64,000 nt of DNA from Chloroflexota bacterium (GCA_029262735.1 JAJCYY010000031.1:1-64000), one strand, 5' to 3'; positions 43,260-52,614 are shown, counted from the stretch's first letter. Notes: generated by a model from the sequence alone, not told the origin. Translations and numbers: made by a program.

Positions 43260-44645
43260 CTAAACCCCCAGCTCCTTCTCTACCTCGCCCAAACTCTCGT
43301 CTATTGCCGTTGCTAGCTCGTCCAGTTCGTCTGCTGTGATTACTAGCGGCGGGGCTATTGGGACTATGTAGGCCGGGACACGGATCCAGACGCCTCGGGC
43401 GATCAGCTTCTCCGTCAGGCGAGCATTCACCTTCAGCGAAGGATCGAAATGCTGCTTCGTCTTGCGGTCCGCAACGAACTCGATACCCTGGATCAGCCCT
43501 GCGCCACGCACATCGCCGACCATCGGGTGCTTCTCCTTCATCTCGGCCAACCGCTCCGCAAGCTGCTCGCCCCGCGCCCTTGCATTGTCCACCAGCCCTT
43601 CTCGCTCGACTATTGCAAGGTTCGCCAGCGCCGCCGCCGCTCCGCCCGGGTGCGCCGAGTACGTGTACATGTGACTCCACGTCTTGTCCGGCCCGCCCGA
43701 GAACACATCGGCGATCTCGGCCGTCGCAATGCTGCCTCCAACCGGGAAGTAGCCTGACGTTATTCCCTTCGCAAAGCTCATGATGTCCGGCGTCACGCCC
43801 ACGAAGTCGGCCCCGAACCACTCGCCAAGCCTGCCGAAGCCCGTGATCACCTCATCGAAGATCAGGACAACTCCGTACCTGTCACATATTTCGCGAACCA
43901 GCGGCCAGTAGTTCGATGGCGGTATCACCCCGCCAAGCGGCTGTGAGACCGGCTCGCCGATCACCGCTGACACGCTCTCCGGCCCCTCGAACAGGATCGC
44001 CTCTTCTATCGCCTTCGCAGAAAGCTCACCGCACTCCTCGGGCGAACTGGACCCGAACTCGCACCTGTAGGCGTGCGGCCCGGGCACGGTAACCACGTTG
44101 GCGGGCCTCGGCTGGTAGTCGGTGCGGGGGAAGCCGGGATGGCCGCCGAGCCACATGGTGCCGTAGGTGGAGCCGTGGTACGAGCCCTTGCGGGAGATGA
44201 CCTTGTAGCGGCCCTTGTCACCCCGGCGCATGTGGTACGCCTGCGCCATCTTCAGGCTCGATTCGTTGGCCTCGGAGCCGCCCTGGCAGAAGAAGGTGCG
44301 CGTGAGGTCGCCGGGTGTGATCTCGGCGAGCTTGGCGGCGAGCTGGATGGTGGCGGGTGTTGCGCCTGCGTAGACGTTCATGGAGATGCGGGAGAGCTGT
44401 TCGTAGACGGCTCGGGCGATCTCTTCTCGACCGTGACCGGCGTTGCGGAAGTACATACCGGAGATGCCGTCGATGTACTTTTTGCCGTCCATGGCGGTGA
44501 CGTAGACGCCTTCTGCGGAGTCCATGACGAGCGGACCGCCTTCTTCGGCGAGCTGCGCAGGGTTGGTCATGCCGACGAAGAGGTGCCGGTTGGCAGCGTC
44601 CTGGAGGGCTGAGTTGTCGGTTGATGGCGGGAGTGTTGTGGTCAT
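43260..44645 (-). CDS. Class III PLP-dependent aminotransferase
   Basis: 461 residues. LIFDEVITGFGRLGEWFGAD at about 233-252 contains the PLP-binding Asp; SFAKGITSGYFPVGG carries the Schiff-base Lys at about 261. The start MTNPAQLAEEGGPLVMDSAEGVYV is that of omega-amino-acid/beta-alanine:pyruvate aminotransferases and adenosylmethionine-type relatives. It transfers an amino group from an amine or omega-amino acid to pyruvate or a keto acid. Its 3' end adjoins the AT-rich retron island (38 nt to the msr region), so the island was inserted between it and the MFS gene. Confidence 0.92.
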   Translation of the reverse strand: MTTTLPPSTDNSALQDAANRHLFVGMTNPAQLAEEGGPLVMDSAEGVYVTAMDGKKYIDGISGMYFRNAGHGREEIARAVYEQLSRISMNVYAGATPATIQLAAKLAEITPGDLTRTFFCQGGSEANESSLKMAQAYHMRRGDKGRYKVISRKGSYHGSTYGTMWLGGHPGFPRTDYQPRPANVVTVPGPHAYRCEFGSSSPEECGELSAKAIEEAILFEGPESVSAVIGEPVSQPLGGVIPPSNYWPLVREICDRYGVVLIFDEVITGFGRLGEWFGADFVGVTPDIMSFAKGITSGYFPVGGSIATAEIADVFSGGPDKTWSHMYTYSAHPGGAAAALANLAIVEREGLVDNARARGEQLAERLAEMKEKHPMVGDVRGAGLIQGIEFVADRKTKQHFDPSLKVNARLTEKLIARGVWIRVPAYIVPIAPPLVITADELDELATAIDESLGEVEKELGV

Positions 44646-44833
44646 GTTTCGAGGCTCTTTTTATGGGTCGCAGTGGGTACGATTTCGCCATTCGGGCGCG
44701 CGGGCAGGTTTGCCGAAGTATACGTGTGAGAGGGGGCTGGCAACTCCCGGTCTCCTCTCCGAAGATAGAGCGCCGCTGATGCAGGAACATGAAGGGCGTT
44801 TTCGTGCGCTCCTTTCATCTCGCCAACCTATGG

Positions 44834-46267
44834 TCATCCCGAATACAGCAGCGACCGTGATAGATCGACGACCTCAAAAGGCAGGTCATATCCGCCAGCC
44901 GCCGCCTCACCGAACGCCGTAACGAGCAGCTTTCCGCCCTTGCCGACAGCTTCACCCTCCTGCATCACCGGCTTCCCTGCCACGAAGCTCATCACCGCCC
45001 GGCCAAGGTCGGGGTCGATCACCGTCAGATCGGCGTCCATTCCGACCGAGATGCGGCCCTTCTTTTCCAGGCCGATCATCCGCGCTGGGTTGAACGAAAT
45101 CTTCTCCGCCATCTCCAGAGGGGTTAGGCCGCCAAAACGCACCATGTTCATCGCCTGCTCAACATTCACATTGCGCGGCAGCACACCGGCGTCGCTCGCA
45201 ACGGCGTCCACGATGAATGAGCCGTCCTGCCGCTTCGCCGCCGTCAGCTGGAACGCCGTGTCTGCCCTGTTTACAGGAAAGCTCATGCCGACAAGCGAAT
45301 CCGCATCGTTGAACAACTGAACGCCTTCGTCACCAGTGGCAAGCGAAAGCCCCGATGGTGACTGGCGAACGACCGAGCCGTATCCATCTGCGATGGCCCT
45401 GCGCATGCCGTCACGTGTCGTCTCGTAGTCCTTGAGCCGCAGGCAGTTCCTCGCCACATCCATCCGCACATTGCCATCCTCGTCGCACTCCCCGCGCGTG
45501 AAATTCGGCCGTGCGAGGTGGACCTCGGATACGACGCGGCCTCGCAGCCCATCGAGGATCTCCAGCGCCTCAGTGATCTCATCCGCCGGAGAGAGAATGG
45601 AGCCTCGGCAGTAGGCGTTGATGTGCGCCACGTGGACCCGGCCGTTTTCGCCGAGCAGGGCAGGCAGCTCCCGCATCCCATCGAGCCTGCTGCCTGAACT
45701 CTTCGTGCCGACGTGGAACGCAACGTAAGCCTGCCGCTCATTGCACGCCGCGATGATGTCGGCAGTCACGTCCATCGAGAACGGGTAGTAGCCACCCCAC
45801 ATCTTGAGGCCGAGGAGGCCCGAAGTGAGCGCGGTGTCCAGAGTAGAGCGCACCACCGACGGCCAGGGGTCGTCGTCGGGCAGCGTGACGCCCGGCTTCA
45901 TCATGCCGAGCCCGCCCACGTTCGCGCCCGCGCCGTGCTCGCGCATCCCAGCAACCAGCCGCTCCATGCTTCCGCCAAGGTCGATAACGGTCGTCGCTCC
46001 GGCGAGGACGACGCTGCGCAGTCCGATTCCGGGGTTCGTTACACCATCAAGGTCACCACCGACATGCACATGCGTGTCGATCATCCCCGGCATCAGCCAC
46101 TTGCCAGATAGATCGACGGTCTCAGCAGACGCCGGGACATCGGCCCCGCTGCCAACAGCGAATATCGAGCCGCCCCGAACAGCCACATCGAGCACAGCAT
46201 CCGTCTTCGTATCAGGATCAAGCACCCGAGCAGAGGTGAGTACGAGGTTGGGTTGGTTTGTAGGCAT
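44834..46267 (-). CDS. Amidohydrolase (dihydroorotase/hydantoinase-like)
   Basis: 477 residues. Starts with the small beta-sandwich (LVLTSARVLDPDTKTDAVLDVAVRGG) and GKWLMPGMIDTHVHVGGDLDG, with the HxH at about residues 64-66. Further ligands lie at GLLGLKMWGGYY (Lys), HVAHINAYCRG (His) and the Asp of SDAGVLPRN. The end FNPARMIGLEKKGRISVGMDADLTVIDPDL is the standard amidohydrolase close. Cyclic amides, ureas or imides are the likely substrates. Nearby aminotransferase may share a nitrogen-compound pathway (weak inference). Confidence 0.88.
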   Translation of the reverse strand: MPTNQPNLVLTSARVLDPDTKTDAVLDVAVRGGSIFAVGSGADVPASAETVDLSGKWLMPGMIDTHVHVGGDLDGVTNPGIGLRSVVLAGATTVIDLGGSMERLVAGMREHGAGANVGGLGMMKPGVTLPDDDPWPSVVRSTLDTALTSGLLGLKMWGGYYPFSMDVTADIIAACNERQAYVAFHVGTKSSGSRLDGMRELPALLGENGRVHVAHINAYCRGSILSPADEITEALEILDGLRGRVVSEVHLARPNFTRGECDEDGNVRMDVARNCLRLKDYETTRDGMRRAIADGYGSVVRQSPSGLSLATGDEGVQLFNDADSLVGMSFPVNRADTAFQLTAAKRQDGSFIVDAVASDAGVLPRNVNVEQAMNMVRFGGLTPLEMAEKISFNPARMIGLEKKGRISVGMDADLTVIDPDLGRAVMSFVAGKPVMQEGEAVGKGGKLLVTAFGEAAAGGYDLPFEVVDLSRSLLYSG

Positions 46268-46297
46268 GTTCGCTATCTCAGTGGCGAGTTCGTTTTG

Positions 46298-46512
46298 TCC
46301 TCTCTCCCCGTGTGGGAGAGAGTTAGAGAGAGGGGTGTCGACCGAGACGGCCGACGTTCTGCGACTGCCATCCTGAGCCTGTCGAAGGGTGTTTCTGTCA
46401 TTCTGAACTTGATTCAGAATCTCTCGGTGACCTCAGACGATAGGTAAGATCCCTCCGCTGCGGTCGGGATGAGAAAATTACCCTCACCCTGTCCCTTTCC
46501 AATCCGGGCGAG
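46298..46512. repeat. Composite of dispersed modules
   Basis: Gap 46268-46539 contains CTCTCTCCCCGTGTGGGAGA (46302-46321), CATCCTGAGCCTGTCGAAGG (46370-46389), TCATTCTGAACTTGATTCAG (46398-46417) and GATCCCTCCGCTGCGGTCGG (46449-46468). No gene and no clear promoter was found, although transcription of the rightward gene at 46540 must start here. Confidence 0.7.
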
Positions 46513-46539
46513 GGGACTTACCCAACCGGTGCGACAACA

Positions 46540-47193
46540 GTGATCAGAGTAGATACTAATACGGTGAAAATCTCCTCGCATACAAGACGACTCGCAGCGC
46601 TGCTCATCGCTGCCGCACTCCTCGTCGTCGCAGCAATCGCGCCAACTCACGCCTTTGCCCAGTCCGACTCCGAGCAGGAAACGGCGGTCGCCGCAGAAGG
46701 GGTCATCTTCGATGATCTCGCCGGTCCGTACCGCGTACGGATCTCGCAAGTACCTGCACGCGCCATCGTCGGCACTCTGCGAATCATTGTCGAGCCAACA
46801 GATGCCACAACAGGTCTCCCGGTCGAAAACGCGCTTATCAGAATCTTCGGAACACCGCCCGAAACCGGCGACAGGCAGTTCAGTCCCGGCCTGAACGCAC
46901 CATCGGATCGAAAGCTCTATTTTGGCCAGCTGCAGCTTGAGGAAGCGGGCGTCTGGACACTTGACGTTGAGATCGACGCAGACCAGGGCCGGGCCATCGC
47001 CATTGGCCAGACGACCATCCATGAGCGGGCCCGAAGCGGGAGCGGCACGCTGATCGGCACAATCCTCTTCACCCTGATCTCGCTCGCCTTCGTCGGAGTC
47101 GGCGTGTGGCTCTGGTACACATCCCGGAAGGCCAGGCAGCGCCGTAACGCCATCAGGAAGACCGGCGGAAGGCCGCGGCGCAATTCGGGTTAA
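46540..47193 (+). CDS. Exported single-span membrane protein of unknown function
   Basis: 217 residues from GTG 46540 (GTG 46564 is an equally good start). N-terminal signal peptide: ALLIAAALLVVAAIAPTHAFAQ, with a cleavage-like AFA-Q. A soluble beta-rich domain of about 120 residues (GPYRVRISQVPARAIVGTLRIIVEPTDATTGLPVENALIRIF) is similar in feel to YtkA/FixH-like domains. A transmembrane helix (LIGTILFTLISLAFVGVGVWLWY) and a strongly basic tail (RKARQRRNAIRKTGGRPRR) end the protein. It should face outside with the tail in the cytoplasm. Confidence 0.75.
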   Translation: MIRVDTNTVKISSHTRRLAALLIAAALLVVAAIAPTHAFAQSDSEQETAVAAEGVIFDDLAGPYRVRISQVPARAIVGTLRIIVEPTDATTGLPVENALIRIFGTPPETGDRQFSPGLNAPSDRKLYFGQLQLEEAGVWTLDVEIDADQGRAIAIGQTTIHERARSGSGTLIGTILFTLISLAFVGVGVWLWYTSRKARQRRNAIRKTGGRPRRNSG

Positions 47194-47627
47194 GATCGAT
47201 CCCAGTGGCAGTAAATCAGCTCTGGATCATCAGGATCCAGGTGCCGGATGGTGCCGCTGGGCTTCCAACCAAGATTTTCCATGAGTCGTTGCATAGGATG
47301 GTTCGACTCGTTCGTCGACGTCCACAGCCTGTCTGTCTTGCAAATGTCCCGTGCTTTCTGCAACAACCCCGAGGCGACTCCGCGTCTTCGGAGTGCCTCA
47401 TCGACCCACAGGGTTGACACGAATCCCTCCTCAAAAAAGGTGTATTGCAGAGACACCCAGCCAACGATCTCTTGATCGCACACGGCCACCCAGAACTCGC
47501 CCGATTGAACCCACCGCTCGATCAGATCGGGACCGGGATAGTCCGACTCACGATTTGTTTGTTGCGCTAGCAGGTGGTCAAGGTCAGATTCGTTCGCCAA
47601 CCGATATGAGATTGTCGCCTTAGTCAT
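47190..47627 (-). CDS. GNAT-family N-acetyltransferase
   Basis: 145 residues. FWVAVCDQEIVGWVSLQYTFFEEGFVSTLWVDEALRRRGVASGLLQKARDI contains the GNAT motif A (RRRGVASGLL) and acetyl-CoA loop; the end (YTSTNESNHPMQRLMENLGWKPSG) has the usual motif B. It transfers an acetyl group to an unknown amine. It converges with the exported protein (4-nt overlap at the 3' ends). Confidence 0.85.
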   Translation of the reverse strand: MTKATISYRLANESDLDHLLAQQTNRESDYPGPDLIERWVQSGEFWVAVCDQEIVGWVSLQYTFFEEGFVSTLWVDEALRRRGVASGLLQKARDICKTDRLWTSTNESNHPMQRLMENLGWKPSGTIRHLDPDDPELIYCHWDRS

Positions 47628-47642
47628 GTGACTCCATGAAGG

Positions 47643-48971
47643 CTATCCACCCTCCTCAGGCGGCTGCACGCCCCTGAACGTCAGGTATACGGCGGCGTTG
47701 TAGGCCAGCTTCAGCCCTGCGCCCGTCAGCCACGGCGCAATCGTCACCGAACTTGCCCACAGAGCGCCCGTCACCGCCGTGCTCGGCAGCCTGCCGATTC
47801 CCCGTCCCAGGTTATTCGTCGCCGCCATCACGTCCCGCTCGTCCTCCGGGACTATCGACATCACGTACGACTGCCGTGTCGGCACATCCATCTCGTCGAA
47901 CAGACCCCGCAAGACCCACAGCGCGATCGCCACCGCGATGCCCGGTGCAAATGCGAAGCCCAGGAGAGCCAGGTTGCTCGCCACCTGCGTGAAGACCAGC
48001 GTGTTCAGCAATCCGAACCTCGACGCCACCTTCGGAGCGAGCCAGATCGAAACCAGGTTCGCCACCTGCGTCGCGATCAGCACAGCGCCAACCGTTCCCT
48101 CGTTCACCCCGAACTGCGTGAATAGCCAGATCGCAAAGAACGTATCGAAGATCAGGCCGCCCGAGAACGAGTCGACCCCGAACAGCGCTGAGATCCTGAG
48201 GATCCGTCTGCGCGCTTTTGCCTTGAGCGGGTTCACCCACGGACCCTGCTGACTGCTCCCCGCTGAGACGCCCTTCGACTCGGCAGCAGGGGAGAGCAGC
48301 GCGTAGATCACCACGGTCAGCAGGTTCAGGCCGATGTAGATCCCGAACACGACCCTGTGGGCATCGACGAGATCGAAGTCCCGCGCCTCGATCAGGAAGG
48401 TCGCTATGCCGACCAGTGCCGCGCCTGCGATGCGTCCTGCTGCCGAAGAGAGCGTGAGGTACGAGAATGCCTGCGTCCTGTGCGAAGCCCGCGAGACCTG
48501 CGCCAACCCGCTCTGTTCGAGCTGGATCATGGGGCCGACGTGCATGCCGCTGGCCGCGTAAGCGCCGAAGAACGAGCCAAGAGCGAGCAGCCAGATGTTG
48601 TCTGTCACGATCAGCAGGACGCCGGCCAGCGAGGTTACGACGGCAATCACCACGAACGAGGCGCGCCGGGAGAGCCTGGTACCGGCGAACATCAGCGCAA
48701 ACGAGAGCAACAGTCCACCGGCGAGGCTGATGCCGAGGAGCAGGCCAAGCTCCGATCGTGAGAAGCCAAGTCCCTCAACCAGGAAGATGCCTATGAGCAC
48801 GGCCATGATCGTACGCGCGGCGTCTCTCGTCCCGCGCCCGGCATACATCAGCCACGCGTCTCTTTGCGGCGTGCCCGCCTGCCCCGAATCAGGCGGGCCT
48901 GAATTGGGTGGGCCGGCACTGGGTCGGTCGGACTCTGGGATTGAATCGGTCTGCTGCATCACGAGCGCCAT
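47643..48971 (-). CDS. Major facilitator superfamily transporter
   Basis: About 443 residues from ATG 48971 (ATG 48959 is also possible). Twelve hydrophobic segments are seen. The first half ends at GMHVGPMIQLEQSGLAQVSRASHRTQAFSYLTLSSAAGRIAG and the second begins near FGVDSFSGGLIFDTFFAIWLFTQFGVNEG. FRGL-like VLRGLFDEMDVPTRQSYVMSIVP fits a sugar or drug-type exporter. The first 40 residues are disordered and encode a GC-rich inverted repeat (see 48873-48898), so a shorter start, for instance at MYAGRG, remains possible. Confidence 0.85.
   Translation of the reverse strand: MALVMQQTDSIPESDRPSAGPPNSGPPDSGQAGTPQRDAWLMYAGRGTRDAARTIMAVLIGIFLVEGLGFSRSELGLLLGISLAGGLLLSFALMFAGTRLSRRASFVVIAVVTSLAGVLLIVTDNIWLLALGSFFGAYAASGMHVGPMIQLEQSGLAQVSRASHRTQAFSYLTLSSAAGRIAGAALVGIATFLIEARDFDLVDAHRVVFGIYIGLNLLTVVIYALLSPAAESKGVSAGSSQQGPWVNPLKAKARRRILRISALFGVDSFSGGLIFDTFFAIWLFTQFGVNEGTVGAVLIATQVANLVSIWLAPKVASRFGLLNTLVFTQVASNLALLGFAFAPGIAVAIALWVLRGLFDEMDVPTRQSYVMSIVPEDERDVMAATNNLGRGIGRLPSTAVTGALWASSVTIAPWLTGAGLKLAYNAAVYLTFRGVQPPEEGG
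48873..48898. repeat. GC-rich inverted repeat in the 5' part of the MFS gene
   Basis: GCCCGCCTG and CAGGCGGGC, nine perfect pairs around CCCCGAAT. It encodes part of the Pro/Gly/Ser-rich stretch before the first membrane helix and is similar in style to the intergenic palindromes of this chromosome. Confidence 0.5.
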
Positions 48972-49156
48972 GTATACACCAGCCCCGCCTCCGGCGTTCG
49001 CTGCAGACTCCGCCAACGTCCGTGCCTGTCAATCTCACGAAAATTTCACCTCATAGCAGACAAACTTATGCGCAGTGCACGCGCTAAGCGAAACCATTTG
49101 ATGAGATCAGATGCTCGGCCACCCGCGGGCTTGAATCGTCGCAGAGGAGCGCCGCC

Positions 49157-49720
49157 ATGAACGCACTTGTTATCTACGAATCGATATTCGGAAACACGGA
49201 GGAGATCGCAGAGGCGATTGCGAAGGGATTGCTTGGCCGGTTCAACGTCGAGGTAGCCGAGATCAGCCACCCTCACATTGAACTGGAGAAGGCCGACCTG
49301 CTGGTTTTTGGCGGTCCGACCCATGTGCTGAGCATGAGCAAGGAATCCACCCGTACAGATGCCCGCCGGAAGGCCGAGGCCAGAGGCATCGATCCGGTCT
49401 CCCGTGAAGACGGTCTCCGGGAGTTGCTGGAACGTCTGCCGAAAGACCAGTCCGAAGGTCACCCGTGGCCGCTCGTGGCAACGTTCGACACGTCGATCAA
49501 GAAGCGATGGATTCCTCTGGGATCGGCGGCCAAGTCGGCAGCGAAACAGCTCAAGAAGAGCGGCTTCCAGACCGTCATCGACGCCGAGCAGTTCAGGGTC
49601 GCCGGCACAGAGGGCCCGCTACAAGCTGGCGAGCTTGAACGTGCCGAGGAGTGGGGCAAGCAGCTGGCTGCGAAAGCCGCAGACATGCTGCCGGTAACCT
49701 CTGCTGCACCGATGGCTTGA
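49157..49720 (+). CDS. Flavodoxin-family protein
   Basis: 187 residues. ALVIYESIFGNTEEIAEAIAKGL is the FMN phosphate loop at about 3-25; DLLVFGGPTHVLSMS (about 50-64) is the second flavin-contacting loop. The protein is longer than classical flavodoxin and has a helical insert (RTDARRKAEARGIDPVSREDGLRELLERL). Electron carrier or flavin-dependent reductase. An ideal GAGGAG precedes the ATG. It is followed by a strong terminator. Confidence 0.9.
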   Translation: MNALVIYESIFGNTEEIAEAIAKGLLGRFNVEVAEISHPHIELEKADLLVFGGPTHVLSMSKESTRTDARRKAEARGIDPVSREDGLRELLERLPKDQSEGHPWPLVATFDTSIKKRWIPLGSAAKSAAKQLKKSGFQTVIDAEQFRVAGTEGPLQAGELERAEEWGKQLAAKAADMLPVTSAAPMA

Positions 49721-49738
49721 AAGAGAGCCTGAACGCAA

Positions 49739-49777
49739 GAGAGCCACCGTTATCTGACGGTGGCTCTCTCGTTGTTT
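49739..49777 (+). terminator. Strong hairpin terminator after the flavodoxin gene
   Basis: GAGAGCCACCGT (49739-49750) and ACGGTGGCTCTC (49757-49768) form a perfect 12-bp stem around TATCTG, followed by TCGTTGTTT. Read on the other strand it has no T run, so it serves mainly the flavodoxin gene. Confidence 0.85.
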
Positions 49778-49826
49778 CGCTTTCGGCACAGGCTTGCGGC
49801 CAGTGTCTGCGTGAAGACTTGAACGA

Positions 49827-51398
49827 CTAGTCCGCCCCGGTTACGGGCAGGACTGCGTTGTCGTCGACTGAGTCTCCGTCAGAGTCATCGTCGACACCGT
49901 TGCGTCGATCTTCAGCCCGCTTGCGAGCCTCTTCGATCCGCTTCCTCGCCTGTTCACGTGCCTTTTCGAGCCGTTCCTGCGCATCGCCACGAGCATTCTC
50001 TATTCGGTCGTCTGCGTCGGAGCGAGCGGTCTCGATGCGGTCGTCAGCGTCAGCGCGGGCCTTTTCGATGCGGTTCCTGGCATCTTCCCTGGCCTTCTTG
50101 ATGCGCTCTTCAGCGTCACCGCGGGCCTTCTCAATGCGCTCCTCGGCGTCCTCACGAGCCTTCGCCAGGCGCTTCTCCAGCTCCTCACGCTGCTCGTCAG
50201 TCAGCTTGTCAGAGTTCGCAAGAGCCTCATCCAGCCGTCCCTGGACCCGGTCCCTGGCTTCGTCCACTCGCCCCTGCGTCTTTGCACGGGCCTCGTCGAC
50301 ACGGTTCTGCGCCTTGTCACGGGCCTCGTCAGTGCGGGCCTTTGCTTTATCACGAGCTTCGTCGATGCGGCTCTGCGCCTTGATCCTGGCCTCATCAATT
50401 CGGACCTGTGCGATCAGGCGGGCCTCGTCAATACGGGCCTGGGCCTTCGCACGAGCTTCGTCGATGCGGGCGTAGACCTCATCCCGAACATCGCTGTTCG
50501 CCAGTCGTTCTTTGGCTTTTGCGAGCCTGTCTGCCTGCTGTTCGTTGAACCGTGCACGGAGCTCCTGCAGCTTTGCCTCAAGCTCCCCGCGCTTCTCAGC
50601 CAGCTGCGCCAGGCGCTCTTCGATCTTCTCAGCAGCAGCGGTGGCGGCAACCCGGAGGGCCTTGCCGCGCTTGTCTGAGCGTGTGATCAGGAGAACCTCG
50701 TCGCCCGCCTCACCTTCGATCTCAACTTCCGTCTCGATCTCGACCTCGTCACCATTCTCGTCAAGGAACTTCAGCTTGTCCTTGATCGCATGCTTGATCT
50801 TCTCGAGGACGATCGCCCGCCTGTGCTCACGAGTCGCCTTCGAAGGAACGATCACCACCTTGGCAGCGGTCGCAGTACGGATGATCCCTGCCTCGGTGGA
50901 ATCGGTGGCGTTGTCGTCAGCCCTCTTCACAAGGAGAACACCGACCTTGTCGCCAACTTCAAGGGCGCTGAGCTCAACCTCGCCGTTCGGCGGCTGCTTG
51001 ATCGTGGTGCGTTCGACAACCAGGACCAGCACCTTGCCGTGCCGGGTCTCGATCACGAACCGGTCATCGCCAACCCGTGAAACCTTGCCGGTGACGCCGC
51101 GGCGAACCAGCTGGCCCGGAGGCACATCAGGGTCGGGCGTCGGCTCAACGGTTGGTACCGGCGTAGGCTCGGGTGTTGGCTCTGGCGTTGGCTCTGGCGT
51201 CGGCGTGGGAGTAGGCGTTGTGCCGCCCGTGCCGGTGCCACCGGTGCCGCCAGTGCCGTTAGTGCCGTTGGTGTCTCCGGTCTGTGCAGATGCCCAGCCA
51301 GAACTCGCCATCGTTACGGCGATAATGGCAACAAGGGTTGCGATAGAAGCGACCATGAAAGGTCGGATACGATTTCTCTTCACTTCATTGAGAACCAT
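49827..51398 (-). CDS. Secreted hendecad-repeat coiled-coil protein ending in LPVTGAD
   Basis: About 523 residues from ATG 51398 (GGAAGGGGAAC upstream). A signal-anchor-like segment (FMVASIATLVAIIAVTMASSGWASA) is followed by a Gly/Thr/Asn stretch and PTPEPTPEPT repeats, then a beta domain (RRGVTGKVSRVGDDRFVIETRHGKVLVLVV) of about 160 residues. The remaining 270 residues are a continuous charged helix with an 11-residue period, RIDEARAKAQA repeated with drift, then AREDAEERIEKARGDAEERIKKA. The end has LPVTGAD, an LPXTG-like sorting motif without a following membrane helix. Likely cell-surface or secreted structural protein. Confidence 0.8.
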   Translation of the reverse strand: MVLNEVKRNRIRPFMVASIATLVAIIAVTMASSGWASAQTGDTNGTNGTGGTGGTGTGGTTPTPTPTPEPTPEPTPEPTPVPTVEPTPDPDVPPGQLVRRGVTGKVSRVGDDRFVIETRHGKVLVLVVERTTIKQPPNGEVELSALEVGDKVGVLLVKRADDNATDSTEAGIIRTATAAKVVIVPSKATREHRRAIVLEKIKHAIKDKLKFLDENGDEVEIETEVEIEGEAGDEVLLITRSDKRGKALRVAATAAAEKIEERLAQLAEKRGELEAKLQELRARFNEQQADRLAKAKERLANSDVRDEVYARIDEARAKAQARIDEARLIAQVRIDEARIKAQSRIDEARDKAKARTDEARDKAQNRVDEARAKTQGRVDEARDRVQGRLDEALANSDKLTDEQREELEKRLAKAREDAEERIEKARGDAEERIKKAREDARNRIEKARADADDRIETARSDADDRIENARGDAQERLEKAREQARKRIEEARKRAEDRRNGVDDDSDGDSVDDNAVLPVTGAD

Positions 51399-51466
51399 TA
51401 GAGTTCCCCTTCCTCGTACGCTCTGAACTTCAGATTTAGGCGAGTGCAGATCTGTTCCGATAAGGA

Positions 51467-52036
51467 TCAAGCAGGCTCGTAGATGACAAGCAGAACTTCG
51501 TCGTACTGCTCACCAAGCCCATTGCTGGCAACCACCTCGATCACGTTCGGACCCTCTTCAAGGTCCACCATGAAAGCGAAGCGGCCCTGTTCATCCACAT
51601 CCAGGACGGTGTCGTTCACGCTCAGAAGCGCATCGACAGTTGTGCGGCCACTGAACTCGTATGAGCTCTGCGCCACGAACAGCTCATCTGTCTCAGGAGA
51701 GATCATCTCCAGGAAGAGAGCGCCAGTCGCCTGCTCAAATGCCACGTCAACGGTCGGCCCTGTAACTACGGCGTCCGGCTCATCAGGCGCAACCGCCCCA
51801 GAACTCCCCGAGTCGCCTGAGTTACTGGCGCCTGCGCCAGTAACTTGCTCCGTGCCGCTGCTCGCGCCGCTACCATTCGTAACCGCCGCGGGAGCGGAAG
51901 TTGCAACTGGGCCGGCAGGATCTGGCTGGTCACTCGTCTTGGGAGACGAGCAAGCCACGGCGGCGATCATCAGAATCGCAATCGTGAGCCCCAGCAACTT
52001 CTTCATGCCTATCGGGCTAATTGATCGAATCGTCAT
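51467..52036 (-). CDS. Lipoprotein with a bacterial Ig-like domain
   Basis: About 189 residues from ATG 52036 (GAGGG eight nt upstream; ATG 52006 is possible). Lipobox LMIAAVACSS at about 24-33, then a Ser/Gly/Ala/Thr-rich linker of about 60 residues, then a beta domain (FSGRTTVDALLSVNDTVLDVDEQGRFAFMVDLEEGPNVIEVVASNGLGEQ) as in glucodextranase-B/Ig-like surface domains. It lies 68 bp upstream of the hendecad protein on the same strand, and both probably serve the cell surface. Confidence 0.78.
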   Translation of the reverse strand: MTIRSISPIGMKKLLGLTIAILMIAAVACSSPKTSDQPDPAGPVATSAPAAVTNGSGASSGTEQVTGAGASNSGDSGSSGAVAPDEPDAVVTGPTVDVAFEQATGALFLEMISPETDELFVAQSSYEFSGRTTVDALLSVNDTVLDVDEQGRFAFMVDLEEGPNVIEVVASNGLGEQYDEVLLVIYEPA

Positions 52037-52614
52037 TTTCAGCACCCTCGCCACCCTTGGTCCCTTAACGATGTTCCAGGAGGAACGTTTGCTGCATGGG
52101 CGGCTTCGATAAATCCAATTTCAGTTACCGGGAATTACCATCACGTTACGGCTCCGGCGGCTGAGACCGTACAAAGGTCCTACTCCACTGAACCACCGAG
52201 TTCGACCGGATGCATCCGTGGAACAGCGGTTTGGGGTCGCCCGATAGTCCTACGAGAGGCTCAAGTTGAGTTGGGCTACAGAGTGGACACGGATGGAATG
52301 GGGGGAGGAGAAGCCGCGGGTGGCGAAGGCTTTTCGGCGGTGAGGCGACCGGCAGTGATCAAGCAGATTCTTCCTCCCTGACAGAGAGACCGCGGTAGTC
52401 ACTAGCCGATGAACGGCAGATCAACCGAATATCACTAACCGGGTTCGGGATTCGATCCCCCGGAGCGTCACCAATGTGATGCTCTCCTGCGCCGCGATCA
52501 AGATTGCCCGTGGCCAGAGGTAGTTGGCATGCTGCCGGGTCCAGCCGGAAGGCTGGTGAGCGTCTGGTGTTTCTATCGAGTTCCCGTTGAGAACTGAGGA
52601 TTTCCAATAGAGAG
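52037..52614. other. Gap of about 580 nt, no gene recognised
   Basis: No reading frame with family resemblance. At 52443-52473 a stretch resembles the 3' half of a tRNA (loop TTCGATC, stem arm CCCCG, seven bases GAGCGTC, then ACCA), but no matching 5' part was found in the correct distance. GCGTCAC/GTGATGC form a seven-pair stem around CAAT at 52465-52482. The remainder, up to 52614, shows nothing I can name. Promoters for the leftward surface-protein pair should lie near 52040-52100. Confidence 0.4.

Noticed and set aside
52070-52473. tmRNA between the surface lipoprotein and the tRNA-like end
   Set aside because: GATGTTC at 52070 can pair with the acceptor-like GAGCGTC only with two G-U pairs, and the conserved tmRNA 5' region and tag-peptide frame are absent.
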